Assembly (NCBI GenBank): GCA_910574455.1
Contig: CAJSYZ010000009.1
Span: 4,729,040 to 4,793,039 of the forward strand
From: Trichaptum fuscoviolaceum
Lineage: Eukaryota > Basidiomycota > Agaricomycetes > Hymenochaetales > Trichaptaceae
Length of the DNA: 64,000 nt
Reading direction: 5' to 3'
Shown: positions 11,122-20,985 of the stretch, one piece after another
How positions within the stretch are numbered: the first letter of the stretch is position 1
How the letters are laid out: each line of letters opens with the position of its first letter
Made by a program: the position numbers and the translations under genes
The notes under the pieces: generated by a model
Database searches by the model: none
What the model saw: the letters and a program-made list of their open reading frames with translations, nothing else
What the model was told of the DNA's origin: nothing

Positions 11122-13658
11122 TTACCCCCCTCCAAAGGCGCAACTCCGGGGCGCCAAGCTTGAATCTTGCTCAGGTCACAGAGCTCGATAGCGTTGACTT
11201 CTCGAGGGGCGTCCGGGTGTTTTCGATAGAAACTGCGAATTTTAGCCTTTGCATTACCCATATCCTTTGCGGGAATCCATGTATCTTCCGCGCTCGAATA
11301 TCCCTTCCATCGTACCAAATATTCAAACCTCCGTCTGAACCGTCTAGCGTCCAGTACCTCTTCCACCTCGTATTCCAGATCTCCTTCTACTTCGACTGGG
11401 GGCGGCGGGGGTTGCGTTCGACCGGGAATATCGTCTTCGTGGTATGGCGAGAGCAGCGATACGTGAAATACGGGATGAATCTTCAGCGACGCGGGGAGTT
11501 CGAGTTCGTAGGTGAGGTCACTTAGCTTTGCCTTCACTTTATACGGCCCTAGTCGTTTCGGTAATAATTTGCGCGCTCCCGGTCGCCGAACGTTCGTCGC
11601 CTCGAGCCATACTTTATCCCCGACTGCGTACTGCGGGGCCTCGTTCCTGGCCTGATCGTAGTGCTGCTTCATGCGCTCTGCCGCAACCTCCAAAGCCGCT
11701 CTTGCCTCTTCCTGTGCCTGCTGAAGCTCCTGTAGTCGTGCGTCCGCGGCGGGGACCGTGGACAGGCCGTCGCTCGGGGCAATCGTGAATTCGGGATTGT
11801 AGCCGTAGACGAGCGCGAACGGGGATTGTCGTGTTGCCGCGTGCGCTTTCGTGTTGTGCGCGAACTCTGCCATCGGGAGTAATCCGGCCCAGTTTTCTTG
11901 TCGTGTATCTATGAAAGCCCGTAAATATTGTTCCAGCTCTTGGTTTACCCTTTCGGTTTGCCCATCCGTCTGCGGGTGATACGCAGTCGACGTGGTACCC
12001 TTGATACCGAGTCGGGAAAAAAGGGCTTTCATGAACTGCGCGACAAACTGTGGTCCGCGGTCGGATATGATCTGGCGGGGGGTTCCGTGCAGCTTCCAGA
12101 CGTGTTGCAGGAAGAGTTCTGCAGTTTCCGGTGCATCGACATCAGACGTGGTCGGGATAAAATGCGCTTGCTTGGTGAGACGGTCGACCACCACGAAAAT
12201 TGCGTCGTAATCCTCAGATCGGGGGAGCTGGGTGATGAAATCGCACGAAATCGCCTGCCAGGGGCCCTGCGGGATTTCGTTCGGTTGCAGGAGTCCTACC
12301 GGGCGTTGGGATCGGTTCTTCGTGCGTGCACAGGTATCGCATCCCGAAACGTATCGTTCTACGAAGTTAGACATCCCGGGCCACCAGTAGTTGCGGCTTA
12401 CCATCTCAAACGTTTTCCAACGTCCAGGATGTCCGGCGGGGAGACTGTCGTGGTAAGTCTTCACCACATCCCGGCGAATGGTCTCGTCTTTCGGGACGTA
12501 AACCTTACCCTGGTACAGGATGAGGCCTTCCTCGGTGCTCCAGTCCTCAAGTTCCTTGGTCAGGACTCGAGGCGCCTTGGACTTGACCAGCTCGATTGCG
12601 TCCACCAGTTCGTCTTCATATTGATCTGACTTACGAATGCGTCGTAGGAGGGCCTGATCCCCGTGTACCTGCGTCATTCCCCGACGAATTGCCTTTAGTC
12701 GAAACATTTCGGGGGTCAAGAGGGTCCGTCCCGTGTTGTCTTCGCCTTCGGGTTGAAGATCGACGCGTCGTGACATGGCGTCGGGTTTGCCCCCGAGTCG
12801 CCCTGGGCGATGGCGAATCGTAAAATCGAAGCGGGTGAGGAACAGACTCCACCGGGCTTGGCGTCGCGTCAGCGTTCGGGATTCAGAGAAATATAGCAGA
12901 TTCTTGTGGTCAGACACGATATCGAGTTTATGACTCGCACCTTCGAGATAATGTCGCCACTCGTCAAGAGCTCGAATAATCGCGAGAAACTCCTTGTCAT
13001 AAATCTCGTAGTTGCGTTCCGCATCGTTGAGGGATTTCGAGAAAAAGGCGACCGGATGTATCAGCCCGTCGTCGCCTTCCTGGGACAAGACCGCGCCGGT
13101 CGCGAAATCAGAGGCGTCGCATTCCACGATGAATTGTCGCGACATGTCTGGCATCATCAGGACGGGGGCGGTCGTGAACATGCGCTTGAGATAGTCGAAG
13201 GCGAACTGCTGGTTTTCTGTCCAGGCCCAGCGAACGTCCTTCTTCAGCAGCGTCGTGAGCGGTTTGACGATGTGCGAGAAATCCCGAATGAAGCGTCGAT
13301 AGAAATTCGCGAACCCGAGGAAGGCTTGAATGTCTTTCACCTTTTTCGGGGTAGGCCAGTCGAGGACCGCCTGTACCTTGGCGGGATCCATCGCCACCTT
13401 TCCCTGCGAAATAATCATCCCGAGATACTCGACGGAAGTCTGTTTGAATTTGCACTTTTCGGGTTTACAGAACAAGTCGTTTTCGCGCAGCCGCTTAAGG
13501 ACTTCCCGTACGTGTTCCTCGTGCTGCGATTCATCTTCGGAAAAGATTAGCAAGTCGTCAAGATAGATGATCACGTATACTCCAATGAGATCTTTGAAGA
13601 TATCGTTCATCATATGCTGGAAGGTCGCCGGGGCATTCGTGAGCCCGAATGTCATCAC
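10962..13658 (-). pseudogene. pol: Pol of element 1, 3' part: reverse transcriptase core, RNase H, integrase, chromodomain
   Basis: An 898-codon open frame. From the start: RT palm with YLDDLLIFS, RNase H with FIVECDASDFATGAVLSQ, integrase zinc-binding HHCC region (GHPGRWKTF to CDTCARTK), DDE core with ISDRGPQFVAQF and TAYHPQTDGQTERVNQELEQ, then a chromodomain near the end (YLVRWKGYSSAEDTWIP). The chromodomain places it among chromoviruses and probably guides insertion to marked chromatin. The frame is cut off from the upstream RT part by one extra C at about 13709 compared with element 2, so no full Pol can be made. The last ~53 codons lie inside the 3' LTR. Confidence 0.9.
11122..11133 (-). 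other. Polypurine tract of element 1
   Basis: Directly upstream of the 3' LTR, the minus strand reads GGAGGGGGGTAA, a purine run of the kind that primes plus-strand DNA synthesis. The same tract is present in element 2 just after 26161. Confidence 0.8.
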
Positions 13659-14496
13659 CGTTGGTTCGAAATGTCCTGCCTGAGTCCGAAATGCGGCCTT
13701 CCACTCGTCCGCCTTGCTTCAGTCGCACGTTGTGGTAGCCCCATCGCAAATCTAACGTCGTGAAAACCTTCGCCTTTTGCAGTGCGTCTACGAGTTCCAT
13801 CGTGAGGGGAAGCGGGTATCGATTCTTGACCGTGATATCGTTCAGTCGTCGGTAATCGACTACCATGCGCAAGGTTCCGTCCTTTTTCTTGATAAAGAAG
13901 ACGGGAGCCGCTGCAGGGGATTTCGAAGGTCGTATGTACCCTTTGCGCAGGTTTTCGTCAACGAATTCGCGAAGGGCGTCGCGTTCGGCCGGGGCCAACG
14001 GATAGATTTTGCTGTACGGGGGAACCTTCCCGGGTTCTAAATCTATGGCGTGATCATACGGCTTGCGTAGTGGAAGCCTTTCGGATTCAACTTTCGAGAA
14101 AACGTCGGCAAACTCACGAAATTCGGGGGGAACTAGTTCCTCGAAGGTTTTCTCGCCTTCCTTCACTGCTGACTTCTCAGCGATGGCCTGGGAGTGGGTG
14201 TACGAGGCGGCAATTTTGTACGCGAAGTGGTCGTCCGTCGTGACGAAGTAGGATTCAGCGTCGTGGTACTGGTCCCAATATTTTTCTGAGTACCGAAATC
14301 CTGGTGGGACAGCTTCCCATTCGGCCTGGGTCCTGTCGGGCCCCCAGGGGGTCTCGACTTCTTCTGCTATGGCGAGGCGGGGAAGCGGGACCAGGCGTTG
14401 CTGATTGTCACACTGAGGTGGGCAGCGGTTGAGATCGACCACATCGTTGGTCCAGTCAATGGTTGGGTTATGGTGCCGCAACCAGTCGATCCCCAT
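13558..14496 (-). pseudogene. pol: Pol of element 1, linker and N-terminal reverse transcriptase fragment
   Basis: A 312-codon frame beginning at MGIDWLRHHNPTIDW, the end of the protease domain, and running into the RT fingers and palm (FFIKKKDGTLRMVVDYRRLN, FTTLDLRWGYHN). It loses frame at about 13709, where an extra C is present relative to element 2. Upstream, it is separated from gag-protease by an extra AT at 14499-14506, also absent from element 2. These two lesions split Pol into three pieces. Confidence 0.85.
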
Positions 14497-16106
14497 GATA
14501 ATATATCGTCGTCGCCAATATCCGCGACGGCCATGGTCAACTGTTCTAAGTGTCCCTTCATCTCGACGTTGAGGACTACTTCCTTGGTGATGCGTCCAAT
14601 CGCGTTCGGGGAATTGTCCGCGTTGCGCAAAAGTATCGGGATTACCAATTCCCGAGTCTGGAGTCCGTGTCGCGAAACGTAGCGGGAATTTATGAAAGTT
14701 CCCGACGCACCGCTGTCTAACATTACTGTGGCTAAGGCATCCGTTTTTCCGTCGCTAACCTGTACCGGGAACTTCAAATGTCGTCGAAGACGACGGTCTA
14801 TTGTAGAGATGGTTAAATACAAGGGACCATTATTAAGAGAGTTCTTCGGCCACAAGGGCGGTTGGGTCGTATAGGGCGCGACTGAGCAATACGACCCTAC
14901 TGAAAATCCGCTGGGGGCGGGGCTTCGGGATTGTGAACGTTCTTGGCGGCGGGCGTCATGGCGGCGAATGCGTTCTGTAGCACGGACTGCTGCACATTCT
15001 GGGACGTACTGTTCCGCCATACGTTTGAGCGTTTCTTCGAACGACTGGAGCGCGGGGGGCGAGGGGCTCGACGGGGACGTGGATTTCGTAGTCTTTAGGT
15101 TTCGGGTTGGCGGTCGCGTTGGGCAATCGCTCACCAAATGGTCTTTCTCTCCGCAGTAGTAGCATAGTCCCTTACTCCTGCGCTCCCGGCGCACCCTGTC
15201 AATCTCCATTGCGTTGGGATCCTTCGTCGAGCTTGCGCCCGCAGTCGGGATCGTACGCGGAGCTGAACTAGTGGTGCCGGGATTGCTTCGGGGCGTAGCC
15301 GCTGGCTTTGATACTGGTCCATAGGCGTGTGCGAGCCTTAGCTTCTCGTCTGTCTCGGAAACCCAGTTGACGTAGGCATCGAATTTCATATCCTTCGCCT
15401 CTGTGCTGGCGATGTGCTGGCGAACCTGGTCTTTGAGTCCCTTCCGGAACATGTCGAGGTAGATGACATCCGTCGTTGCGTCCTTGGGCCACCCGGTGAG
15501 GGCTTGGAGGGCACGGAATTGCGACGCAAACTCGGCGACCGTTCCTGTCTGGCGTAGGCGCATCAGCTTGTCGGCTGCGGCTTTGTCTGCATCGATTTCC
15601 CCGTAAGAGGCGCGAAGGGCGGCGAACAGGGCCTCCAGGCTGGCGGCTTCTGGCGGTGTCGGGATGTCCTGGAGTCGATCTAGAATGGGTCGTGCCCAGT
15701 CTTGCGCCGGCCCCCGCAGTAGCATCAGAGCAAATGCGACCTTGCGGGTTTTGTCTAGTCCCGGATGTTGTCCGAACAGGTAGAGCTTAATCTGGTGAAT
15801 CCAGTTTTCCAGCTTGGCTCGTTCGCCTTCGAAGGTGTCGGGAAGCTTCATCTTGAGCCCGGCTCCGCCCCCAGACGGGGAGGCGGGCTGACTCGCGATT
15901 TGGGCTTCTAACGCCTGGTTGGCGTGCTTGAGCTGGGCGACTGTGTTCTGGACCTGATTGTGTTCGTTGACTAGCTTGGAGTAGCGCTTTTCGAGGGTGT
16001 CGAGGCGATCAAGGATGGGCTGGAGTTTGTCTTCCTCCATCGAGGAGCTAGGGGACGGGAAAGCGAAGGTGTCTGCGAGTCCTCCCCATTCCTGGTGGGA
16101 CGACAT
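14367..16106 (-). CDS. gag: Gag plus aspartic protease of element 1 (fused by one extra base)
   Basis: A 579-codon frame starting MSSHQEWGGLADTF. Gag has a coiled-coil-like stretch (residues ~25-70), a capsid-type region around LENWIHQIKLYLFG, and a CCHC zinc knuckle CYYCGEKDHLVSDC. The aspartic protease motif is LDSGASGTFINSR. Without the third G at 15001-15003 (element 2 has two) the gag frame would end at 14897-14899 as a 402-residue protein, with protease and pol in the -1 frame. So the fusion seen here looks secondary. The tail after about 14506 is out of frame because of the AT insertion. Confidence 0.85.
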   Translation of the reverse strand: MSSHQEWGGLADTFAFPSPSSSMEEDKLQPILDRLDTLEKRYSKLVNEHNQVQNTVAQLKHANQALEAQIASQPASPSGGGAGLKMKLPDTFEGERAKLENWIHQIKLYLFGQHPGLDKTRKVAFALMLLRGPAQDWARPILDRLQDIPTPPEAASLEALFAALRASYGEIDADKAAADKLMRLRQTGTVAEFASQFRALQALTGWPKDATTDVIYLDMFRKGLKDQVRQHIASTEAKDMKFDAYVNWVSETDEKLRLAHAYGPVSKPAATPRSNPGTTSSAPRTIPTAGASSTKDPNAMEIDRVRRERRSKGLCYYCGEKDHLVSDCPTRPPTRNLKTTKSTSPSSPSPPALQSFEETLKRMAEQYVPECAAVRATERIRRHDARRQERSQSRSPAPSGFSVGSYCSVAPYTTQPPLWPKNSLNNGPLYLTISTIDRRLRRHLKFPVQVSDGKTDALATVMLDSGASGTFINSRYVSRHGLQTRELVIPILLRNADNSPNAIGRITKEVVLNVEMKGHLEQLTMAVADIGDDDILSWGSTGCGTITQPLTGPTMWSISTAAHLSVTISNAWSRFPASP

Positions 16107-16182
16107 CGCGGGTCGGCGGTACGGGTGCGGGGGTAGAAGTAAAGAGCGTGAGGGTGTCGAGTCCGAGCGGCGGTGAGCCAGG

Positions 16183-16193
16183 ACTTTTGACCT
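16183..16193 (-). other. Candidate self-primer binding site of element 1
   Basis: Two bases inside the 5' LTR, the minus strand reads AGGTCAAAAGT. Its exact 11-base reverse complement ACTTTTGACCT lies in the LTR (16491-16501, minus strand), about 26 bases past a TATA-like box. This is the arrangement known from Tf1, whose first 11 transcript bases fold back to prime reverse transcription. The identical site occurs in element 2. Confidence 0.7.
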
Positions 16194-16195
16194 AA

Positions 16196-17025
16196 TGTTA
16201 CGACCGTCGGGAATTGTAGCGGGAAACAGTTTCGGGAAACTGGAATTCGCGACAAGAACCCGCGTTCGGGAATCTGGATTCGCGACTGGGAACGAGCGTG
16301 GGAATTCTGGCGGGAAACGCGCGGGATTCTATCCAGGCGCGTCGCGGGATTCTCAAGGCCAGCTAGGACTCTTCACTGCTTTGAACGTCAAGTAAGCGGA
16401 TCCCTAAGGAAGCACTCCACAAGTAAGTATTGCGCAACTAACTACACAGGAGAAAAGAGAGAGATCGCACCTAAGGAAGCACTCCACAAGAGGTCAAAAG
16501 TGGGGTGCTCCTTACGATGCCTACAGCTATTTATCTACTTCGTAAAGACTGTATAGTTAATCTACGCTAAGTGTCCTTGCGCAATGCGCACCTATCTACT
16601 ACAAACGATACATGCTACGACCGCACTGCTAGGCATGTCTATCCCGTCTCTCCAGATGGCTACGGCCTGTCCGTGGACGTCAGCGTCCGGTCCGGGGCCG
16701 CGACTAGCCAGACTAGGTATGCCAGACTGTTGCAGGTCGTCACCTTGAGGTACTAACGGATTAATGAGCGTATGTTGATAAGTGAATGTACGTGTGCCGT
16801 GGCGGGTCGTCGTAAATGAGTGTGTGTATGCGTGCATGGTTGCCGGGACGGTGGTGCGGGATAGGTCACGTGAGCGGGGGATCTTGCGGGGGATCGTGCG
16901 AGTCGGGAAAGGGGTTTCGCGCGGGGAATCCAATGGCGGGATTCTCCCCGCGGGATTGTCTGCTCATGTCGGGATCCTTGGCGGGAAAGTGCGGGAAATG
17001 AGAAAAGGGGCCTGGGATCTCGACA
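16196..17025 (-). repeat. 5' LTR of element 1 (830 bp)
   Basis: It matches 10292-11121 end to end. If transcription starts at 16501, U3 is about 524 bases and R plus U5 about 306 bases. The outer end abuts the target duplicate GGTAC at 17026-17030. Confidence 0.95.
16491..16535 (-). promoter_or_regulatory. Predicted core promoter and transcript start in the element 1 LTR
   Basis: The minus strand carries GATAAATA (16528-16535) and, about 26 bases downstream, ACTTTTGACCT (16501 to 16491), the predicted 5' end of the genomic RNA because it matches the primer site. Between them lies GTAAGGAGCACC, an inverted copy of the repeated LTR word. The layout is kept in element 2 and in the diverged solo LTR at 46177-48661, where the word is ACTTTTGTCCT. 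Confidence 0.55.
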
Positions 17026-17145
17026 GGTACGCACTTGAAAGTTCAACTGCGTCAAAGAAAAAGTGAGACAATTCTCTCCAAGACAAAAGCGCAGCATAGG
17101 TTGACCGCCCATTTGCTGTACTAGTAGTCACAGTCTCGAGCTCCA
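17026..17145 (-). pseudogene. Histidine kinase remnant, continuation beyond element 1
   Basis: Directly after the target duplicate, the minus strand reads LTQLNFQVRT. Joined across the insertion to the TTTVARGDLTQE at 10251-10291, this gives a continuous HAMP-repeat reading, so element 1 sits inside a HAMP unit. Further up, SWRELSHFF in a second frame resembles the usual HAMP linker. The preserved piece is short and frame-shifted; the other HAMP repeats expected in this family are not visible. Confidence 0.6.
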
Positions 17146-17197
17146 TCGCCCCGCGAAGTTGTCCAGATCAATAATTGTCTAACACATTTAGCTTCGG

Positions 17198-17784
17198 TTA
17201 GATCTGTGTTGATATGATATGTTTGAAGAGCAAAGTATCCGAAATAGACGCATGTGGTTTCGCTGATGAATAAACCAGTATAAGCCTAGTAATATAATAG
17301 CAAGAAGAGAAGTCCGTACTTATAGTTCCAGAGGCTTCAAAGGTTGCGCTTATTCTCTTCCCTCGCATGCCCTCATAGATGTTCGCCACCGTAGTCCGAT
17401 GCTTGTGAACTAGATGTAGGCCTAGGTTCACGCTACCTTCCGGAGACTTGCTAGAGATTGGCCGGGAGATGCTGGCAGCTGTTTCATGGAAGGATGTTCG
17501 CCTCGCTTCATCGCGTTTTTCACTATCGGAGGTGTATCACATTCAACTAGAGGTATGAAGGTGTCTCGCAAGACGGTATGAGGTGGTGTTCCGAGGCCGG
17601 GGCCGGGGCCGTCAGCCTGCAATTGACGGACGCGAGATTTACTACGTTGCAATGGCGGTTTCGGCGCAGGAAACTGATATGTGAAGCGAGGGGCATCCAA
17701 GGACACATGCGCAAGGCTGGCGCGGGATCGGTCGTGTAGTTCATCTGCCCCCCTCATCAATAGCGTCCTCTGCCACCTCTTCAA
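17198..17784 (-). other. Two overlapping minus-strand ORFs of unknown family
   Basis: One frame (17428-17784) reads through a proline-rich stretch to TPPIVKNAMKRGEHPSMKQL and LPASPGQSLASLRKV. A second (17198-17431) contains LVHKHRTTVANIYEGMRGKR. They overlap by a few bases in different frames, so a frame change or an unseen intron would be needed to join them. They lie upstream of the kinase remnant on the same strand and may be its 5' part, but no family match was recognised. Confidence 0.3.
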
Positions 17785-17820
17785 TCGTCAGCGGACGGCC
17801 CTTGCCCTTCCTTTCCTATA

Positions 17821-18588
17821 AGGCGGTGTCGACTCTAGTTGAAGACGAAGGATTGTTACTTATTTTTGATGAAGATTACAACAATTGGTGATGCAACATG
17901 TATCGGCCTATCCTCAGCGGGTGTCGTTCGAAAGGTAGAAGATGCTCGCTTCAGCGTGCACGTCGGAGCTCCTCTCACTATAACAAGGCCGCCCACCTTC
18001 TCCTCTCCAGGTACTAAAGACAAATGTGAGTGATAAGATCAAGCAAGAAGCACGTTCTCAGACGTACACTATCGTTTTTTGGTTCATTCGGAAATGTTGA
18101 AGTCTAGGAGAGTTCAATACAAGCTTGAGGGTAGGATAAAACATAACTTGTTCAGGCCAATAAGTGGTCTTATGGAATGGGTGGGGGATGGCGGAGAAGT
18201 GCTCATAACAAGACTGGAGAACGTACACTGTGTCGTTGAGGGGACACAGTGGTAAAAAGTTCAAGTTCAAGTTCAAGTTCAAGTGCGAGTCACGGTGGCA
18301 ACTTGAACTCTTCAAGTTCCAATTTTAGATTTAAAGCTCGTTCACCACTGGAAGCATCATCATGGCAAGCAATCCGAACAGCAGACAGACACCATTGGCG
18401 ACATCTTCCAAACCACTTTGATACCTCAGACTACGGTGATCATTCGGGAAAAAAAGGCAATTCAATAATAAATTTTAATCATGAATCTCCTGGCAACTTT
18501 GAAAGACAAGAGCATGCGCACAACAATTTACTCGATAACTCAAGCACATTTGGTCAAACCTGCTACTGGTGGGCCTCAGCCTACTAGA
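17821..18588. other. Intergenic stretch with a (GTTCAA)n run
   Basis: No convincing gene. A hexanucleotide run of GTTCAA units lies at about 18253-18282. Short frames on both strands have no supporting features. The word CAAGTT and its complement recur through the other intergenic parts of the window. Confidence 0.4.
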
Positions 18589-19630
18589 TCAAGCCTCGAA
18601 GTTCTTGATGTACTTATCCGGTAAGGGTGAGTGGCTTTGGCTCAGGGCCAAAGCTACAGCAAACGTGCTGTGAACGTCAATAGCTGCATCTAGTATTCCA
18701 GTACAGCAGATCATGCAAGTGAGAACTTGAAGATGGTTGATCTTGAACAACAGAATGATAACTTACACTCTTTTTGTGCCGCTGATAGCTCGTCAGCTGC
18801 CCAGTCACTCATTGTGACCTCACTACTCTTCTTGACGTTCAGCCTCAATACTTCTCCCACTATTTTTTCGAGCTTGACAGTCGGAGTCGGATGCTGGAAC
18901 CAGAGACGAGGGTTTAAGAGCAGTTGGGACCAGGTCGGGTTTTTGGGCCAGACTTCTGGGTAGACAACGCGCGCCCAATCTGTCAGATCGACACAGGAGC
19001 GCACAGAGGTGCGAAACTTGCGCTTTATACGCACTGCGTCACCTGCCATTTCTTCTGTTAGGCCACCTTGCAGGAGAAAAGATAAGTTATTCATACTGTT
19101 GATTCCTGCGGAAATTTTCATGACTGTACCATCTCCAAGGAGTTGCGCCAACGTAGGGGGAAGGTCAGTAAGAGTATGCGTCCTGACTAGATAAATGTGG
19201 TGTTGAACTGCGAGTTGGATGAGGTCCACGCGATGATTGGGCCCTTCTCCGCCACTTGCCCACTCGATGTCGATCGAGACAAATCTCCTAGCTGGTACCT
19301 GTGGCAATGAAGCATATATTGCAGTCACTGCATTGTCCACATCCAAGCCCGTGCGACACTGTATCGGAACTATATTATGGAGCCTATATTGATGTAATTC
19401 GGAGAGAGGTGTTGGTGGTACCCCGAGAAGATCAAGAAACGTTTGCAGTTTCTTGTGTATCTAGCAACAAGTCAGTGTACAGATCTTGATATGAATGAAA
19501 CAAGTACCTTCGTTTGAGCCCTTGCTGTCCACCGTTGAACGAGCTGAAAGCGGAGGACGGTGCTGAGGTGCAGGCGTGCGTAATCAAGGGAGAGGAGGAT
19601 GAGAAGGATAGTACGAAGATTTGAGAACAT
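18589..19630 (-). CDS. 3'-5' exonuclease (DEDDy / WRN-like), three exons
   Basis: Exons 19630-19508, 19460-18767 and 18689-18589 sum to 918 bases (305 residues plus stop) with GT-AG introns of 47 and 77 bases. The start ATG opens a hydrophobic N-terminal helix (residues 1-20), which could be a mitochondrial or membrane signal. Exo I is SIDIEW (D and E present). Around exo II the sequence is KISAGINSMNNLSFLL, with no aspartate at the expected place. Exo III spans the last intron: SAAQKE joins to YAAIDVH, giving the Y...D pair. Members of this family remove nucleotides from DNA or RNA 3' ends. The clean splice joining of exo III supports a real, probably expressed gene. The missing exo II acid may mean reduced or lost activity. 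Confidence 0.8.
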
Positions 19631-19875
19631 GATTCACGGTGGAATGGCTTGATGATGATCTTGGGGACAATACCCGCTCCCACTTCACACTTATACAAAG
19701 TAGTTGAAGTCAGTTTTCTGATTTCCCATTCTTCTAGAAAGAGAGAGGGAGCTATTAGTGCTTTGTACTATGACTCGGATAAACCGCAAGTTGAACTGAT
19801 AGGAGATAACAAATGATTTCTTCCGGATGACTTGATTAAGGCTTCTTTTCATTTTAAGCACAAACGAACAAGAAA

Positions 19876-20451
19876 ATGAGTCATGTTAACTCCGAAGAAG
19901 TCGGGAGGATACAACCCACTGCACAAGAAGCTGCTCCATCAGCTCTAGAAGGATTTCGAAGAAAGCCACGAGTAACTCACCATACAACAGTCATCCCTGT
20001 ACACAACCCGAAACTTGAACTAGAACCGTGCCAAAATGGGAAATGGGCCAACTTGAATGCATCCCAACCCGCTTCGGAAGGAGTAATTTGCATGAAGGCG
20101 CGTTTCTCGTCCTCGGAGCTGAGGGAATTGCGCTGTCGGCCGATGATGGACTCATACTGCACATTGAAACCGAGTGTTCTCCGTTTAGGCGGCAATGGTG
20201 GCGGGGCAGAGGTGTTTGGCAAGGAATGGGGACACGACAAGTTGACAACAACTTGGATGATGTCGAAAATGCAGTTATATTTTTCCCTTCGCAGCATTTG
20301 CAAATTGAGTTGTGAGTTGCTTTGTCGACCTTTGTGCATGCAAGCGGAATATTGGGATGCATCAAACTGCCCGGTGATACATAGCCCCGTATATACGAAT
20401 CCGACCGCGCAACTTCGCAACCTTCCCTCTCCTCACTGTGGTATGTGGTGA
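19876..20451 (+). CDS. Hypothetical 191-codon ORF
   Basis: An uninterrupted ATG-to-stop frame starting MSHVNSEEVGRIQPTAQEAA. Competing long frames exist on the other strand (19977-20420) and in a second plus frame (20028-20315), so it is not certain which, if any, is coding. No domain was recognised. Confidence 0.25.
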   Translation: MSHVNSEEVGRIQPTAQEAAPSALEGFRRKPRVTHHTTVIPVHNPKLELEPCQNGKWANLNASQPASEGVICMKARFSSSELRELRCRPMMDSYCTLKPSVLRLGGNGGGAEVFGKEWGHDKLTTTWMMSKMQLYFSLRSICKLSCELLCRPLCMQAEYWDASNCPVIHSPVYTNPTAQLRNLPSPHCGMW

Positions 20452-20620
20452 GAGAGTGTCGCTGTCCAGCATCCTTCCCATGTTTTTGGGCTCTTTACGC
20501 CGCTCAGGCCAGGCGAACTTAGGCTTAGATGTCGATTGAGCAGGGATTCCTGAAGTGAGAGTAGACGGTAGGGATAGAGACTCATCCCGACTGACTGCTC
20601 AGCGCGAGTCCTGTGGCCGC

Positions 20621-20823
20621 TTATTGTTGAGCTTGAGATGGTCGAGGAAAAGAGGAATGATGGAACGAGAAGAAGCTGACACGGCCATCGTTCCTTCCGG
20701 TGACAAGAAAGTCGGAGTCGTACTGGAAAGTTGTCACTGATGAGTCGGGGATACAGGAATGTGAAGAAAATCATACCCATTTGCAGATTCCATACGCGAA
20801 CGGATGTGTCCAATCCCCCTACC
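20621..20823 (-). pseudogene. WD40-repeat fragment, C-terminal end of a gene
   Basis: On the minus strand GLDTSVRVWNLQM is a typical WD40 strand ending in VWN. A 40-base GT-AG intron (20737-20776) joins it to TTFQYDSDFLVTGRNDGRVS, a second WD-like unit, and then a stop at 20621-20623. Upstream, a possible preceding repeat (20830-20950) is out of frame at a G-run. No start or earlier repeats are found, so this is a remnant or a badly broken gene. Confidence 0.5.
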
Positions 20824-20985
20824 CCCACCCCAAGAAAAGAAGACTATAATTTTCGGCGTAAATCTTATGCAGATGTTCTCGGAGAACGTATAGACATTCC
20901 CCGTGCCGATGCTCCAAAGCTGAAGAAGCCCGTGAGTATTATGATTCAAAAATTAAAAGAACAGCTTACTCGAGAAGTACAGTAG

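Larger units (their letters stand above)
10292..17025 (-). mobile_element. Ty3/gypsy chromodomain LTR retrotransposon, element 1
   Basis: The element begins TGTTACGACC and ends GGATCTCGACA on the plus strand and is coded on the minus strand. It has two 830-bp LTRs (three substitutions noticed between them), a polypurine tract, a primer site, and gag and pol with a C-terminal chromodomain (Tf1/sushi-type chromovirus). The 5-bp duplication GGTAC lies at 10287-10291 and 17026-17030. The near-identical LTRs point to a recent insertion into the already decayed kinase gene. Two frameshifts in pol make this copy non-autonomous. It is closely related to element 2 at 25342-32052. Confidence 0.95.

Noticed and set aside
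11928..12629. Long plus-strand ORFs inside elements 1 and 2 (also 10068-10652, 12906-13550, 28098-28532)
   Set aside because: They are antisense to pol or LTR sequence and follow its codon structure.
16172..16180. GGTGAGCCA (TGGCTCACC on the minus strand) as a tRNA-type primer binding site for element 1
   Set aside because: It starts about 15 bases inside the LTR, whereas tRNA primer sites begin within a few bases of it. The 11-base self-complementary site next to the LTR explains priming better.
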